A DNA stretch of 64,000 nt from Streptococcus ruminicola (lineage in GTDB: Bacteria; Bacillota; Bacilli; Lactobacillales; Streptococcaceae). How positions within the stretch are numbered: position 1 is the first letter of the stretch; the number at the start of each line of letters is the position of its first letter. A program made the translations under genes and the position numbers. The notes under the pieces were generated by a model. That model saw only the letters and a program-made list of their open reading frames with translations. It was not told where the DNA came from and did not search any database. Of the stretch, positions 1 to 10,595 are shown piece by piece. The stretch spans positions 1,798,001-1,862,000 of the forward strand of contig NZ_CP046919.1 in assembly GCF_011387195.1 (NCBI RefSeq), read 5' to 3'.

Positions 1-315
1 TGGGAGATTAATACCAAGATCTGGTATGGCAATACCGCCAATCACAGGAAGGTCAACATTAGCCGACTGAGCTTTTAACACTGATTCGACTGTTACAGGT
101 TCAACTGCTGAGAAATCATAAGTCACTTTAGCATTTTGATTATCTTTAATCTTCTTTTTAGAGACTTTGTTGATTTGATAATGATTTGACTGATGGCCAA
201 TCAAAAAATTACAAATGGATTTATTAAAAATCAAGGCAAGTCCTAAAAGCAATAGAACTAAACAAAGTGTAATCCTAAGGAAAGTCAAAAAACGATGTGT
301 TTTCTTCTTTTTCAT
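1..315 (-). CDS. srtA: Sortase A, N-terminal part (gene runs off the left edge)
   Basis: The first 105 codons of a class A sortase, the membrane transpeptidase that links LPXTG proteins to peptidoglycan. A lysine-rich N-terminus (MKKKKTHRF) is followed by one hydrophobic segment at about residues 10-30, as expected of a type II signal anchor. A linker follows, and the readable part ends in the conserved start of the sortase barrel (LPVIGGIAIPDLGINLP). The catalytic His/Cys/Arg lie outside the window. The ATG sits 4 nt after the gyrA stop, so it is probably co-transcribed with gyrA; this gyrA-srtA order is usual in streptococci. The identification rests on the order plus the N-terminal pattern. 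Confidence 0.85.
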   Translation of the reverse strand, partial: MKKKKTHRFLTFLRITLCLVLLLLGLALIFNKSICNFLIGHQSNHYQINKVSKKKIKDNQNAKVTYDFSAVEPVTVESVLKAQSANVDLPVIGGIAIPDLGINLP

Positions 316-319
316 TATT

Positions 320-2773
320 CTAATCTTCTACTTCTTCAGTTTCTTGTTCTTCTTCTGGTTGAACAAGAGCTAGAGTCATGATTTTCGCATCTTGGTCAAG
401 GCGCATGATTTTAACACCCAATGTTGCACGACCAGTTTGAGAAATGTCAGCGACGCTTGTACGAATCATGACACCTGTGTCTGTGATGACCATGATATCT
501 TCATCGCCGTTAACTGTTACAAGTCCAGCCAATTGACCATTTTTCTCAGTAATATTAGCAGTCTTGATACCTTTACCACCACGACCTTTAGTTGGATATT
601 CAGAAGCTAGTGTACGTTTACCATAACCTTTTTCAGTAATGACAAGAACTTCTTGGTCATCTGTAATACGTGAAGCACCGATAACTTCATCGCCTTCACG
701 AAGGTTAACACCACGAACACCAGTTGCTGAACGGCTCATGCTACGAACATCAGATTCGTTAAAGCGAACGCTGTAACCAGTCTTAGTTCCGATGATAATA
801 TCATCATTACCGTTTGTTCGGATAACGTTGATTAACTCGTCACCTTCTTTTAAGTTAAGGGCTTTAAGACCATTTTGACGGATATTGCTAAATTCAGACT
901 CTTTGGTACGTTTTACAACACCTTGTCGTGTGACAAAGAACAAGTAATTTTCGTTATCATCACTGCCTTTTTCACTGATAATAGTTTGAACAGTTTCACC
1001 TTCATCAAGTTTTAGAAGGTTAACAATTGGCAATCCCTTAGCCGTACGACCATACTCAGGAATTTCATAACCTTTCAAGCGGTAAACACGTCCTTTATTA
1101 GTCATGAAATATACATGGTCATGGGTATTTGTAGAAACTAATTCACGAACAAAGTCATCGTCATTAACACCAGTTCCTTGAACACCTCGTCCACCACGAC
1201 GTTGAGCACGGAATTCGTCTTGAGCAAGACGTTTGATGTATCCTTTATTTGAAAGAGTAATCAAGACGTCTTCTTCTTCAATCAAATCTTCGTCTTCAAG
1301 TGAAAGAACTTCACCAACCATCAATTCAGTACGACGTGGATCAGCGTATTTACGTTTAATCTCATCCATTTCTTCTTTGATGATTGTGATAACGCGTTCT
1401 GGTTTTGCCAAAATATCAGCCAAATCAGCAATCAATGCGAGAAGGTCATCGTATTCGGCTTGGATTTTTTCGCGTTCCAATCCTGTCAAACGACGAAGAC
1501 GCATATCAAGGATAGCTTGACTTTGACGTTCAGATAAGTTGAATCGACTCATCAATTCGCCTTGAGCGATTACATCTGTTTCACTATTACGGATAATGCT
1601 AATAACTTCATCAAGGTGATCAAGTGCAATTAACAAACCTTCTAAGATGTGAGCACGTTTTTCAGCTTTGGCTTTATCGAACTCTGTACGACGAACAATA
1701 ACTTCTTTTTGGTGTTCAATGTAATCAACAATGATTTGTTTCAAAGAAAGAATCTTCGGAACACCATTTTCAATAGCAAGCATGTTAAAGCTGAAGTTTG
1801 TTTGCAAGCTAGTAAGTTTGAATAAGTTATTTAGAATAACGTTTGCTGATGCGTCACGACGCACTTCAATGATAAATCGGATACCTTCACGGCTTGATTC
1901 ATCACGAACGGCGGTAATTCCTTCGATACGTTTTTCTTGTGCTAAACGAACGATGTGTTCGTGAACTTTAGTCTTGTTAACTCCGTATGGGAATTCTGTG
2001 ACAACAATACGTTCACGACCGCTCTTAGTTGTTTCGATTTCAGTACGTGAGCGAAGAACGATAGAACCTTTACCAGTTTCATAGGCTTTACGAATTCCAG
2101 ATTTACCCATAACAAGCGCTCCTGTTGGGAAATCAGGACCAGGCAATACTTCCATCAACTCACGTGTTGTAACATCAGGATTATCCATAACCAGTTTAAC
2201 GGCATCAATAGATTCCCCTAAGTTGTGTGGTGGAATATTAGTTGCCATACCAACGGCAATACCTGTCGCACCGTTAACGAGTAAGTTAGGAAAACGTGAT
2301 GGCAAAACAAGTGGTTCACGTTCACTACCATCGTAGTTATCTTGGAAATCAACAGTATTCTTGTTAATATCACGAAGCATTTCAAGAGCGATTTTACTCA
2401 TACGTGCTTCTGTATAACGTTGTGCGGCTGCGCCGTCTCCGTCCATAGAACCAAAGTTTCCGTGTCCGTCAACGAGCATGTGGCGGTAGCTCCACCATTG
2501 TGCCATACGCACCATTGCTTCATAAATTGATGAATCACCGTGTGGGTGATATTTACCCATAACATCACCGGTGATACGTGCAGATTTCTTATGAGGTTTA
2601 TCTGGCGTTACACCGAGCTCATTCATCCCATACAAGATACGACGATGAACTGGTTTCAATCCATCGCGTACATCAGGAAGAGCACGAGCAACAATAACAG
2701 ACATGGCGTAATCAATAAAGCTTGTCTTCATTTCTGAAGTTAGATTTACGTCAATTAAATTCTTATCCTGCAT
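320..2773 (-). CDS. gyrA: DNA gyrase subunit A
   Basis: The 817-residue breakage-reunion subunit of DNA gyrase (with GyrB), which introduces negative supercoils. The active-site tyrosine lies in QRYTEARM at about residue 118. The GyrA box QRRGGRG at about 530 starts the C-terminal beta-pinwheel DNA-wrapping domain. The quinolone-resistance region reads [12 protein letters not shown]: it has Ser at the E. coli Ser83 position and Glu at the Asp87 position, the usual susceptible streptococcal residues. An in-frame start 12 codons upstream is possible, but the ATG at 2773 is preceded by AAAGGAG about 12 nt upstream and begins the conserved [11 protein letters not shown]. It is divergent from ldh and followed directly by srtA. 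Confidence 0.97.
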   Translation of the reverse strand: MQDKNLIDVNLTSEMKTSFIDYAMSVIVARALPDVRDGLKPVHRRILYGMNELGVTPDKPHKKSARITGDVMGKYHPHGDSSIYEAMVRMAQWWSYRHMLVDGHGNFGSMDGDGAAAQRYTEARMSKIALEMLRDINKNTVDFQDNYDGSEREPLVLPSRFPNLLVNGATGIAVGMATNIPPHNLGESIDAVKLVMDNPDVTTRELMEVLPGPDFPTGALVMGKSGIRKAYETGKGSIVLRSRTEIETTKSGRERIVVTEFPYGVNKTKVHEHIVRLAQEKRIEGITAVRDESSREGIRFIIEVRRDASANVILNNLFKLTSLQTNFSFNMLAIENGVPKILSLKQIIVDYIEHQKEVIVRRTEFDKAKAEKRAHILEGLLIALDHLDEVISIIRNSETDVIAQGELMSRFNLSERQSQAILDMRLRRLTGLEREKIQAEYDDLLALIADLADILAKPERVITIIKEEMDEIKRKYADPRRTELMVGEVLSLEDEDLIEEEDVLITLSNKGYIKRLAQDEFRAQRRGGRGVQGTGVNDDDFVRELVSTNTHDHVYFMTNKGRVYRLKGYEIPEYGRTAKGLPIVNLLKLDEGETVQTIISEKGSDDNENYLFFVTRQGVVKRTKESEFSNIRQNGLKALNLKEGDELINVIRTNGNDDIIIGTKTGYSVRFNESDVRSMSRSATGVRGVNLREGDEVIGASRITDDQEVLVITEKGYGKRTLASEYPTKGRGGKGIKTANITEKNGQLAGLVTVNGDEDIMVITDTGVMIRTSVADISQTGRATLGVKIMRLDQDAKIMTLALVQPEEEQETEEVED

Positions 2774-2813
2774 TAAGGAAAAACACTCCTTTTCTAGTGT
2801 AAAACTCAACTAT

Positions 2814-2822
2814 ATTATACCA
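2814..2822 (-). promoter_or_regulatory. Extended -10 promoter of gyrA
   Basis: On the minus strand TGG is followed directly by TATAAT, 41 nt upstream of the gyrA ATG. No good -35 is visible at 16-18 nt, so this reads as an extended -10 promoter. I see nothing coding in the rest of the 350-bp gyrA/ldh gap. Confidence 0.55.
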
Positions 2823-3044
2823 CAAAAAGTACGGTAAAACCATATCTTGACCAATCTCCTTTTACGTCTTATTAACTAAATGTAAGATTAGCTATCAAAG
2901 TTTTCCTAAGTATTTTCAAAATAATAATATGGCAAAAAATCAGTAAAATCATTGTGAAAAATTCACTAACTTTTAAGATAAAAATAGAGAGTTTTCGCCT
3001 AAAATTTTTGCTTTCTTCTTTTTTCAAATTTTTACAATAAGTTC

Positions 3045-3073
3045 GTGACATTTCTCACTTAACGTGTTAAAAT
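3045..3073 (+). promoter_or_regulatory. Promoter of ldh
   Basis: GTGACA and TAAAAT are separated by 17 nt and lie 50 nt upstream of the ldh ATG. The leader contains AAGGAG 11 nt before the start. Confidence 0.55.
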
Positions 3074-3123
3074 ATTATTCGTATGGGCGTCAGCCTAAAA
3101 AAATTAAGGAGATGTTTAGATAA

Positions 3124-4113
<990 letters not shown>

Positions 4114-4130
4114 TTTCTAGTTTTTAAATA

Positions 4131-4159
4131 AAAAGCTATCCGTAAGGATAGCTTTTTTT
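4131..4159 (+). terminator. Terminator of ldh (may also serve nox)
   Basis: An 11-bp stem, AAAAGCTATCC with GGATAGCTTTT, has a 4-nt loop and is followed by a T run. The A-rich left side could also end nox transcripts arriving on the minus strand. Confidence 0.85.
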
Positions 4160-4164
4160 GTGTC

Positions 4165-5532
4165 TTATTTTGCATTTAAGGCAGCCATTGTAATGTAGTT
4201 ATATGGCTTATTAAAATGTGGCAAGAAGAACAAATCTGTGAGAGCTAATTTATCAATCGTAACACCTTCTTGAATGGCTAGTGAGAAAAGATGAATACCT
4301 AATGAAACATCTGCCATTGCTAGCATCTGAGCACCTAATACACGTCTACTTTCTTTGTCATAAACAATCTTTAAAGTGACTTCGAAGTTATTTTTCTCGA
4401 TGAAATCTGGTTTTTGTTTATCGCTGTATTCTACTTCTTCTGCGTCAAACCCTTTAGCTTTTGCTTTTTCAAGTGTCAAACCAGTTGATAGCATATTTAA
4501 ACCATAAATGGAAATACCGTTTGACCCTTGCACACCAATTCCTTTAAGATTACGTCCGCAAGCATTATGCGCAGCAACAATACCAGTTCTTACTGCATTT
4601 GAGGCTAGTGCGATATAATCTGTTTCTCGAGAAGCATTGTTATAAATGGTTGCACAATCACCAATTGCATAAACGCCAGGGAGACTTGTTTCTTGTTTTT
4701 TATCAACAAGAAAAGCACCGTTTTTGAAAAGTTCAACATTTCCAGCAGCAAGGCTTGTATTTGGTCTAAAACCAACAGCAAGGATAACCATATCAACATT
4801 ATAACTTGCTTTATCCGTGATGATTTTCTCAACTTTTGTTTTGCCAACAACTTCTTTTACTGTTTCTCCGAAAGCTAACTTGATGCCGTGAGCTTGAAGA
4901 TTATTTGCCATAATAGCACTTAAATCTTCATCATAATAACCTGCAAGACACGTATCTGCAACATCAATCAGAGTTACTTCCTTTCCTTTACGCTGAAAAG
5001 CTTCTGCTAATTCTACACCAATGTAACCAGCACCCACAACTGCAACACGTGAAATCTCTTTTTCCTTAAGTTTTTGAATGACATCTTGAGCGTTTTGATA
5101 GAGTTTTACAAACTGAATGTTTTCCAACTTAGCTTCAAATTCTTGGCTATCTTCTTTTAGCTCAACTCCCTTAATCGGTGGAATAATCGGTCTTGAACCT
5201 GTCGCAAAAATTAATTTATCGTAACTTTCTAGGTGAGGCTTCCCATCAACCAGAGCTGTCACTAATTTCTTGTCGTAGTCAACTGACTCTACCGGAGAAT
5301 TCATGTAAATTCTTGCTCCCAACTGCTCAAGTTCTTCTTTATTTGAATAAAAAAGCCCTTCTGGTCCTGAAATTTGCTGACCAATCCATAAAGCCATACC
5401 ACATCCTAAAAATGAAATATTTGAATTTTGATCAAATACCACCACTTCGTTTTCAGAACCATAGTTAGTTAACATCGTTTTTATGCAAGCTGTACCAGCG
5501 TGATTTGCTCCAATTACAACAATTTTACTCAT
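4165..5532 (-). CDS. nox: NADH oxidase, water-forming
   Basis: A 455-residue FAD enzyme of the CoA-disulfide-reductase-like family. It uses NADH to reduce O2 to water and helps redox balance and oxygen tolerance. FAD-binding GANHAGTA is at the N-terminus, the single redox cysteine is in FLGCGMALW near residue 44, a second Rossmann [13 protein letters not shown] lies near 165, and FAD-binding AIGDCA near 285. The single active cysteine without a CXXXXC disulfide separates it from gor in this window. It faces ldh tail to tail, and both enzymes consume NADH. A catabolite-type operator candidate lies about 50 nt upstream. Confidence 0.93.
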   Translation of the reverse strand: MSKIVVIGANHAGTACIKTMLTNYGSENEVVVFDQNSNISFLGCGMALWIGQQISGPEGLFYSNKEELEQLGARIYMNSPVESVDYDKKLVTALVDGKPHLESYDKLIFATGSRPIIPPIKGVELKEDSQEFEAKLENIQFVKLYQNAQDVIQKLKEKEISRVAVVGAGYIGVELAEAFQRKGKEVTLIDVADTCLAGYYDEDLSAIMANNLQAHGIKLAFGETVKEVVGKTKVEKIITDKASYNVDMVILAVGFRPNTSLAAGNVELFKNGAFLVDKKQETSLPGVYAIGDCATIYNNASRETDYIALASNAVRTGIVAAHNACGRNLKGIGVQGSNGISIYGLNMLSTGLTLEKAKAKGFDAEEVEYSDKQKPDFIEKNNFEVTLKIVYDKESRRVLGAQMLAMADVSLGIHLFSLAIQEGVTIDKLALTDLFFLPHFNKPYNYITMAALNAK

Positions 5533-5582
5533 ATAGAAGTAACCTCGATTATCTTATTTATTAAGGTAACTATATCATATAT

Positions 5583-5596
5583 TTGAAGCGCTTACA
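5583..5596 (-). promoter_or_regulatory. Candidate cre (CcpA) site upstream of nox
   Basis: The minus strand reads TGTAAGCGCTTCAA, which keeps the TGNAANCG half of the catabolite-response consensus and misses the last C. A TATGAT-like -10 lies just downstream, at 5574-5579. Inference from the motif only. Confidence 0.4.
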
Positions 5597-5610
5597 ATTA
5601 TTTAGCTTAA

Positions 5611-5640
5611 AAATAAGTTGGTATTATGCCAACTTATTTG
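5611..5640 (-). terminator. Terminator of the nucleoside transport operon
   Basis: The 11-bp stem AAATAAGTTGG/CCAACTTATTT has a 7-nt loop and a short T run on the minus strand, just after the last permease gene. Confidence 0.75.
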
Positions 5641-5642
5641 TT

Positions 5643-6599
5643 TTATTTTGATTTAATGTAGTTAACACCATCTGCTTTTGGTGCAACAGCTTTACCGAAG
5701 AAGGCTGCTAAAACAACGATTGTCAATACATATGGCGCAACTTTAAGGTAAACTGATGGAATGCTTGAGAAGAATGGTAATTGTGCTCCAATAATCGCAA
5801 GAGATTGTGATAAACCGAAGAATAGACTTGAAAGCATTGCTCCGACTGGATTCCAACGACCAAAAATCATAGCAGCAAGAGCGATGAAACCTGGACCTGC
5901 AATTGTTGTAACCGCAAAGTTGTTTGAAATCGTTTGTGCATAAACAGCACCACCAATTCCTCCAAGGAAACCTGAAATCATAACACCTGCATAACGCATA
6001 AGGTAAACGTTAATACCAAGTGTATCAGCTGCTTGTGGGTGTTCACCAACTGAACGAAGACGAAGACCAAAGCGTGTCTTGAAGATGATGTACCATGAAA
6101 TAAATGATACCAAGATAGCTACATATGCTACCAAAGATGTATTGTTAAAGAAGATTTTTCCGATAAATGGAATATCTTTTAAAATAGGAAATGAAAAACG
6201 ACCGAATGTTTGAGTAATTGTATCTGTTTGACCTTTACCAAACAAGTGACGGCATTGGAAAACCGCAAACGATGGTGCAATCAAGTTCAATACTGTACCA
6301 GATACAACGTGGTCAGCACGTAAGTTAATAGTTGCTACTGCGTGGATAAGTGAGTACAAAAGACCAACTAAACCAGCAACAATTGAAGCAACCCAAGGTG
6401 TCGCATGTCCGAAAACATCAGCATAAGTGAGATTGAACAAGACACCTGAGAAAGCACCCATAACCATGATCCCCTCAAGACCGACGTTAACAATACCTCC
6501 ACGTTCAGAGAATGTTCCACCGATACTTGTAAAAATCAAAGGTGCAGAATAAATTAGCATGGAAGAAACTAATAGGGCTAACGTTGTTGAAAAACTCAT
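5643..6599 (-). CDS. Nucleoside ABC transporter permease (NupC/YufQ type)
   Basis: A 318-residue integral membrane permease of the branched-chain/BmpA-linked ABC importer family, which takes up purine and pyrimidine nucleosides. It is hydrophobic throughout, with about eight to ten predicted membrane segments. Recognisable family patterns are GGTFSERGGIVNVGLEG near residue 27 and GIGGAVYAQ near 215. It lies 1 nt after the upstream permease and is the last gene of the unit, before a terminator. Pairing with another permease, a double-domain ATPase and a lipoprotein supports a nucleoside substrate; the exact specificity cannot be read here. Confidence 0.88.
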   Translation of the reverse strand: MSFSTTLALLVSSMLIYSAPLIFTSIGGTFSERGGIVNVGLEGIMVMGAFSGVLFNLTYADVFGHATPWVASIVAGLVGLLYSLIHAVATINLRADHVVSGTVLNLIAPSFAVFQCRHLFGKGQTDTITQTFGRFSFPILKDIPFIGKIFFNNTSLVAYVAILVSFISWYIIFKTRFGLRLRSVGEHPQAADTLGINVYLMRYAGVMISGFLGGIGGAVYAQTISNNFAVTTIAGPGFIALAAMIFGRWNPVGAMLSSLFFGLSQSLAIIGAQLPFFSSIPSVYLKVAPYVLTIVVLAAFFGKAVAPKADGVNYIKSK

Positions 6600-6600
6600 C

Positions 6601-7659
6601 TTACTTTCCTCCTTCTTCTTTTTTAGTTTTAATGAATTGACGAATCAAGTAATCAGCTCCGACAAAGAAAATGATAAAGGCTGACACAACATCGATAACT
6701 TCTGATGGGATACCAATCATACCTGTTTTACCGATTGAAAGAACGGCATATAAGAATGATGCAAATGGAATACCAAGAGCTGTATTAACAGCAAGTAGAG
6801 ATACGGCCATTCCGTCCCATCCAATACTTAATGAGCTTGTTTGAGAATAGACATTTCCGAATGTTCCAAGACCTTCAACAGTACCACCAAGGCCAGCAAG
6901 AGCACCTGAGATAATCATTGAAACTACAATCAAATGTTTAGCTGACATACCAGCGTATTCAGCAGCATGTGGGTTAATCCCTACAGAAGTAATTTCATAT
7001 CCCAATGTTGTTTTACGCATTAAGAACCATACGATAAAGACAGCAAATAAGGCGATGAAAATACCGATGTTAATACGTGAATTATCTGTTAGAGCAGATA
7101 GCCATTCTGTTTGATATGATGCATTTTCAGAAACTTTGATAGTTGCTTCTGTTGTACGCATGATTTTATCTGGGAATACATCTTGGATAAGATATTGGGT
7201 TCCGTACAAGATGATGTAGTTCATCATGATTGTAACGATAACCTCACTTGTACCAAGGAAAGCACGTAAAATACCAGGAATGGCACCAGCGATACCACCA
7301 GCAATAAGACCGACTAAGACAGTACAAATAACTGAAACTGGTTTTGGTAAATCAGGGAATGACAAAGCAAACCAAACTGACATTACCCAACCCATTAACG
7401 CTTGACCAGGAAGACCAACGTTAAAGAAACCAGCTTTTGAAGCAACTGAGAAACCAAGGGCAATCAGGATAAGTGGACCCATTGCACGGAAGATTTCACC
7501 AATATTTTTTACTGAACCAAATGCAGTGTAAAGCAAATCATTATATGCCCACAAAGGATTATATCCGAAGCAAAGCATAAGGATTGCTCCGAGTAACATT
7601 CCAAGGAATACTGCAATCAATGGAACAGCCCATTTTTGGGTTTTCTTAGACATTAACAT
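6601..7659 (-). CDS. Nucleoside ABC transporter permease (NupB/YufP type)
   Basis: A 352-residue partner permease with about nine to ten hydrophobic segments and the family pattern VASKAGFFNVGLPGQ near residue 75. The ATG at 7659 is chosen because GGAGG stands 6 nt before it; an ATG at 7653 and a longer frame from 7686 are less likely. Its start overlaps the end of the ATPase gene by 14 nt, suggesting translational coupling. Together with the following permease it should form the heterodimeric membrane channel. Confidence 0.87.
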   Translation of the reverse strand: MLMSKKTQKWAVPLIAVFLGMLLGAILMLCFGYNPLWAYNDLLYTAFGSVKNIGEIFRAMGPLILIALGFSVASKAGFFNVGLPGQALMGWVMSVWFALSFPDLPKPVSVICTVLVGLIAGGIAGAIPGILRAFLGTSEVIVTIMMNYIILYGTQYLIQDVFPDKIMRTTEATIKVSENASYQTEWLSALTDNSRINIGIFIALFAVFIVWFLMRKTTLGYEITSVGINPHAAEYAGMSAKHLIVVSMIISGALAGLGGTVEGLGTFGNVYSQTSSLSIGWDGMAVSLLAVNTALGIPFASFLYAVLSIGKTGMIGIPSEVIDVVSAFIIFFVGADYLIRQFIKTKKEEGGK

Positions 7660-9190
7660 TAGAATCCTCCTTTTCCACTTTTCCACCAGCCATCAAAATA
7701 CCAAGTTCTTGTTTATTGGTTGTGGCAGCGTCTAAGATACCTTGAATTTTACCATCATGAATAACGGCAATACGGTCGGAAACATCAAGGATTTCATCTA
7801 ATTCAAAACTAATAACTAAAACGGCTTTACCTTTATCACGTTCGGCAACCAAACGTTTACGAATATATTCAATCGCACCGACGTCAAGTCCACGTGTTGG
7901 TTGACTTACGATAAGCAAATCAGGATTGCGATCGATTTCACGAGCGATAACCGCTTTTTGTTGGTTACCACCTGAAAGAGCTCCACCTGATACCAATTCA
8001 CTTGCGGCACGAACGTCGAATTCAGCCATCAATTGACGAGCATGTTCATTCAACTTGTGATAGTTCATGAAACCATGTTTACTGAATGGCTCTTTGTAGT
8101 AAGTTTGAAGAGCAATGTTTTCAGCAATGGTCATATCAAGGACCATACCATCACGGTGACGATCTTCTGGCACGTGTCCAACACCCAATTCAGTAATCTT
8201 ACGTGGGCGTTGGTTAGTCATGTCAACACCTTTGATGAAGAAATTACCTGATTCAACTTTACGCAAACCAGTCAATGCTTCAACCAATTCTGTTTGACCA
8301 TTACCATCGATACCTGCGATACCAACGATTTCACCAGCACGAACATCCAATGACAATTCTTTAACAGCTGGAACGCCTCGGTTTTCGTTAACAACTAAAT
8401 CTTTGATTGAAAGAACGACATCTTTTGGATTAGCAGGAATTTTATCTGTTTTAAATGAAACAGCACGTCCAACCATCATTTCAGCCAATTCGTTACTTGT
8501 TGAATCAGCAACTGGAACTGTCTGAATTGATTTACCGTGTCGGATAACTGTAACACGGTCTGCAACGGCACGAATTTCATCAAGTTTGTGAGTGATTAAG
8601 ATGATTGATTTACCTTCTTTAACCAAATTACGCATAATATCAAGCAATTCAGTGATTTCAGAAGGTGTTAAAACAGCTGTCGGTTCATCAAAGATAATGA
8701 TTTCAGCTCCGCGGTAAAGTGTTTTTAAGATTTCAACACGTTGTTGCGCACCAACTGAAATATCAGAAATTTTAGCAGACGGATCAACCGCCAAACCGTA
8801 TTTTTCAGATAATTCTTTGATTTCTTTACTTGCTTTTTTAAGGTCAAGAATTCTAGGACCTTTTGTTACTTCATTACCTAAGATAATGTTTTCAGCAACT
8901 GTAAAAGCTTCAACCAACATAAAGTGTTGGTGAACCATTCCGATACCCATCTTAGCTGATTTAGATGGTGAATCTAGTGTAGCCTCTTCACCTTTTACTA
9001 AGATTTGACCACTTGTTGGTTGTAGAAGACCAGCAAGCATATTCATCAAAGTCGATTTACCGGCACCATTTTCTCCGAGGAGAGCGTGGATTTCACCTTT
9101 TCTGACTTCTAAATTAATATGGTCATTTGCGACAAAATCACCAAATTTCTTGGTAATCTCACGCATTTCTATGACGTTTTCATGTGTCAT
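7646..9190 (-). CDS. Nucleoside ABC transporter ATPase, two nucleotide-binding domains
   Basis: A 514-residue ATPase carrying two fused ABC domains, as in NupA/YufO and the sugar ATPases of the RbsA/MglA class. Domain 1 has Walker A GENGAGKST near residue 39, signature ISVGAQQR and Walker B IIIFDEPTAVL. Domain 2 has a degenerate Walker A, GIDGNGQTEL near 294, signature LSGGNQQK and an altered Walker B region, LIVSQPTRGLD. It powers the two downstream permeases. It is separated from bmpA by an intercistronic terminator and extra hairpins, which would allow more lipoprotein than ATPase to be made. Confidence 0.93.
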   Translation of the reverse strand: MTHENVIEMREITKKFGDFVANDHINLEVRKGEIHALLGENGAGKSTLMNMLAGLLQPTSGQILVKGEEATLDSPSKSAKMGIGMVHQHFMLVEAFTVAENIILGNEVTKGPRILDLKKASKEIKELSEKYGLAVDPSAKISDISVGAQQRVEILKTLYRGAEIIIFDEPTAVLTPSEITELLDIMRNLVKEGKSIILITHKLDEIRAVADRVTVIRHGKSIQTVPVADSTSNELAEMMVGRAVSFKTDKIPANPKDVVLSIKDLVVNENRGVPAVKELSLDVRAGEIVGIAGIDGNGQTELVEALTGLRKVESGNFFIKGVDMTNQRPRKITELGVGHVPEDRHRDGMVLDMTIAENIALQTYYKEPFSKHGFMNYHKLNEHARQLMAEFDVRAASELVSGGALSGGNQQKAVIAREIDRNPDLLIVSQPTRGLDVGAIEYIRKRLVAERDKGKAVLVISFELDEILDVSDRIAVIHDGKIQGILDAATTNKQELGILMAGGKVEKEDSNVNV

Positions 9191-9225
9191 GTGTGATCCC
9201 TTTCAGTCTAATAATAATTTTTAGG

Positions 9226-9290
9226 TCAGTTAAGCCCATTAAAAGACCTTTAATGAACTTAACTGAGATAAAAATGACTTTTTACCTCAG
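9226..9290 (-). other. Two overlapping hairpins in the nupA leader
   Basis: Hairpin A pairs 9226-9234 with 9258-9266 (TCAGTTAAG/CTTAACTGA), with an inner stem CATTAAA/TTTAATG (9237-9243 with 9249-9255). Hairpin B pairs CTGAG 9263-9267 with CTCAG 9286-9290, plus TAAAAA/TTTTTA inside. The two share 9263-9266, so they cannot both form completely. They lie between the bmpA terminator and the ATPase start. Confidence 0.6.
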
Positions 9291-9296
9291 CCCCTG

Positions 9297-9327
9297 AAAA
9301 AAGGCGACCAATTTGGTCGCTTTTTTC
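9297..9327 (-). terminator. Intercistronic terminator between bmpA and the ATPase gene
   Basis: The GCGACC/GGTCGC stem (extendable with A/T pairs) is flanked by A6 and T6, followed on the minus strand by CCTTTTTTC. Its place between the binding-protein gene and the transporter genes suggests partial read-through. Confidence 0.8.
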
Positions 9328-9337
9328 AAAAGAGCGA

Positions 9338-10402
9338 TTATTTGTTTACGCCATCATCAACTTTTACTTCGCCTTTGATAACTTTTTCTTTTGCAGTTTC
9401 TACAGCAGATTTGATGTTATCTGGAAGGTTTGTAGTAACAAGATCTACACCGCCATCTTTAAGACCGTATGTACGAGTTTGGTTACCACCGAATTTTTCA
9501 TCTTTAAGTTGACCGTTAGCGATATCTTTAACAACTTGACCTACTTCTTTGATTGTTGAAGTCAAAACAAAGTTTGATTTCACTTTATCAGATGAAGTAT
9601 AGTTACCTTCTTCAGTTTGGTCACGGTCTACACCAACAACCCAAACTTTTTTGTCGCTATCAGCTGGTAATTTTTCGTTGATTTCTTTAGCTTGTGAGAA
9701 GACACCAGTACCTGAACCACCAGCAGCATGATAAATAACATCAGCACCGCTAGCATACATTGTTGCAGCGATTGTTTTACCTTTAGCTGAATCAGAGTAT
9801 GAACCAGCATATTGGACGTCAACTTTGATTGAGCTATCTACTGAAGCAACACCTTCTTTGAATCCAGTTTCAAAGCGAGTGATTGTATCAGATTCGACAC
9901 CTCCTACAAAACCAACGTGTTTTGTTTTAGATTGCATTGCAGCTGCAATACCCGCAAGGTAAGCACCTTCGTTATCTGCAAACAATACACTTTCAACGTT
10001 TTTGTGGTCTGCAACGACATCATCGATAATAACATAGTTTGTATCTTCGTTTTGAGGTGCAGCTTCATCAACAGCGTCGTGAAGGTTGTAACCAATTGCA
10101 AAAACAAGGTTGTAACCATTTGAAACAGCTGAGTCTAGGTTTGTTGCATAGTCTGACTCACTATCAGATTGGAAGTAAGTGTAGTCAGTATCTTTTTTCA
10201 ATTTGTTTTCTTTACCCCAAACTTGCATACCTTCCCAAGCAGATTGGTTGAATGATTTATCATCAACACCACCTGTATCAGTAACGATTGCAGCTTTTAC
10301 GCTTGAGTTTGAGCTAGAGCTAGATGAATTTGAACGACTACATGCGCCAAGCGCTAATGTTGCTACTGCAGCAAGTCCAAGACCAACAATTTTCTTGTTC
10401 AT
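9338..10402 (-). CDS. BmpA-family nucleoside-binding lipoprotein
   Basis: A 354-residue extracellular solute-binding lipoprotein of the Bmp/Med (PnrA) family, which binds nucleosides. The signal peptide ends in lipobox LGAC, with the acylated Cys at residue 20, followed by a Ser-rich linker. Family motifs include DTGGVDDKSFNQSAWEG near 42, FADNEGAYLAGIAAA near 142 and GVDRDQ near 255. AGGAGGG precedes the ATG by about 9 nt. deoC upstream fits a role in nucleoside salvage. Its codon use is strongly biased, as for an abundant protein. Confidence 0.92.
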   Translation of the reverse strand: MNKKIVGLGLAAVATLALGACSRSNSSSSSSNSSVKAAIVTDTGGVDDKSFNQSAWEGMQVWGKENKLKKDTDYTYFQSDSESDYATNLDSAVSNGYNLVFAIGYNLHDAVDEAAPQNEDTNYVIIDDVVADHKNVESVLFADNEGAYLAGIAAAMQSKTKHVGFVGGVESDTITRFETGFKEGVASVDSSIKVDVQYAGSYSDSAKGKTIAATMYASGADVIYHAAGGSGTGVFSQAKEINEKLPADSDKKVWVVGVDRDQTEEGNYTSSDKVKSNFVLTSTIKEVGQVVKDIANGQLKDEKFGGNQTRTYGLKDGGVDLVTTNLPDNIKSAVETAKEKVIKGEVKVDDGVNK

Positions 10403-10595
10403 GAAAAATGAACCCTCCTAAAAAACTTATAAGCAACGTTTGTTGCTAAAATCTATCAAGCCAATTGGCTTAATGAACACTCTGAAAATAGACTCCAAAA
10501 AGTCTACAAAACTGTGGCAATGTTACCACCTGACCGTCGTCACGACCGTCCACAATCAAAAATAAGTTATCGTTTGAAGTTCTTCTAATTAATGA
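10403..10595 (-). other. Structured 193-nt gap between deoC and bmpA
   Basis: No convincing coding sequence. Several inverted repeats lie close together: AGCAAC/GTTGCT at 10432-10447, a perfect 14-bp palindrome at 10458-10471, AGACT/AGTCT at about 10490-10504, GTGG/CCAC at 10514-10529, and GTCG/CGAC at 10536-10546. There is also a direct repeat GACCGTC at 10532 and 10544. TGTGG at 10513-10517 can instead pair with CCACA at 10550-10554, so two folds compete. The AGCAAC hairpin is followed on the minus strand by a T-rich stretch and then the bmpA Shine-Dalgarno, like an attenuator. Confidence 0.5.

Noticed and set aside
2823..3044. Small gene in the gyrA/ldh gap
   Set aside because: A/T-rich with no frame having a ribosome-binding site; only the two divergent promoters are supported.
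10403..10595. Decayed cdd or other coding remnant
   Set aside because: A short open stretch on the minus strand (LFLIVDGRDDGQVV...) shows no deaminase motif; inverted repeats explain the region better, though decay cannot be excluded.
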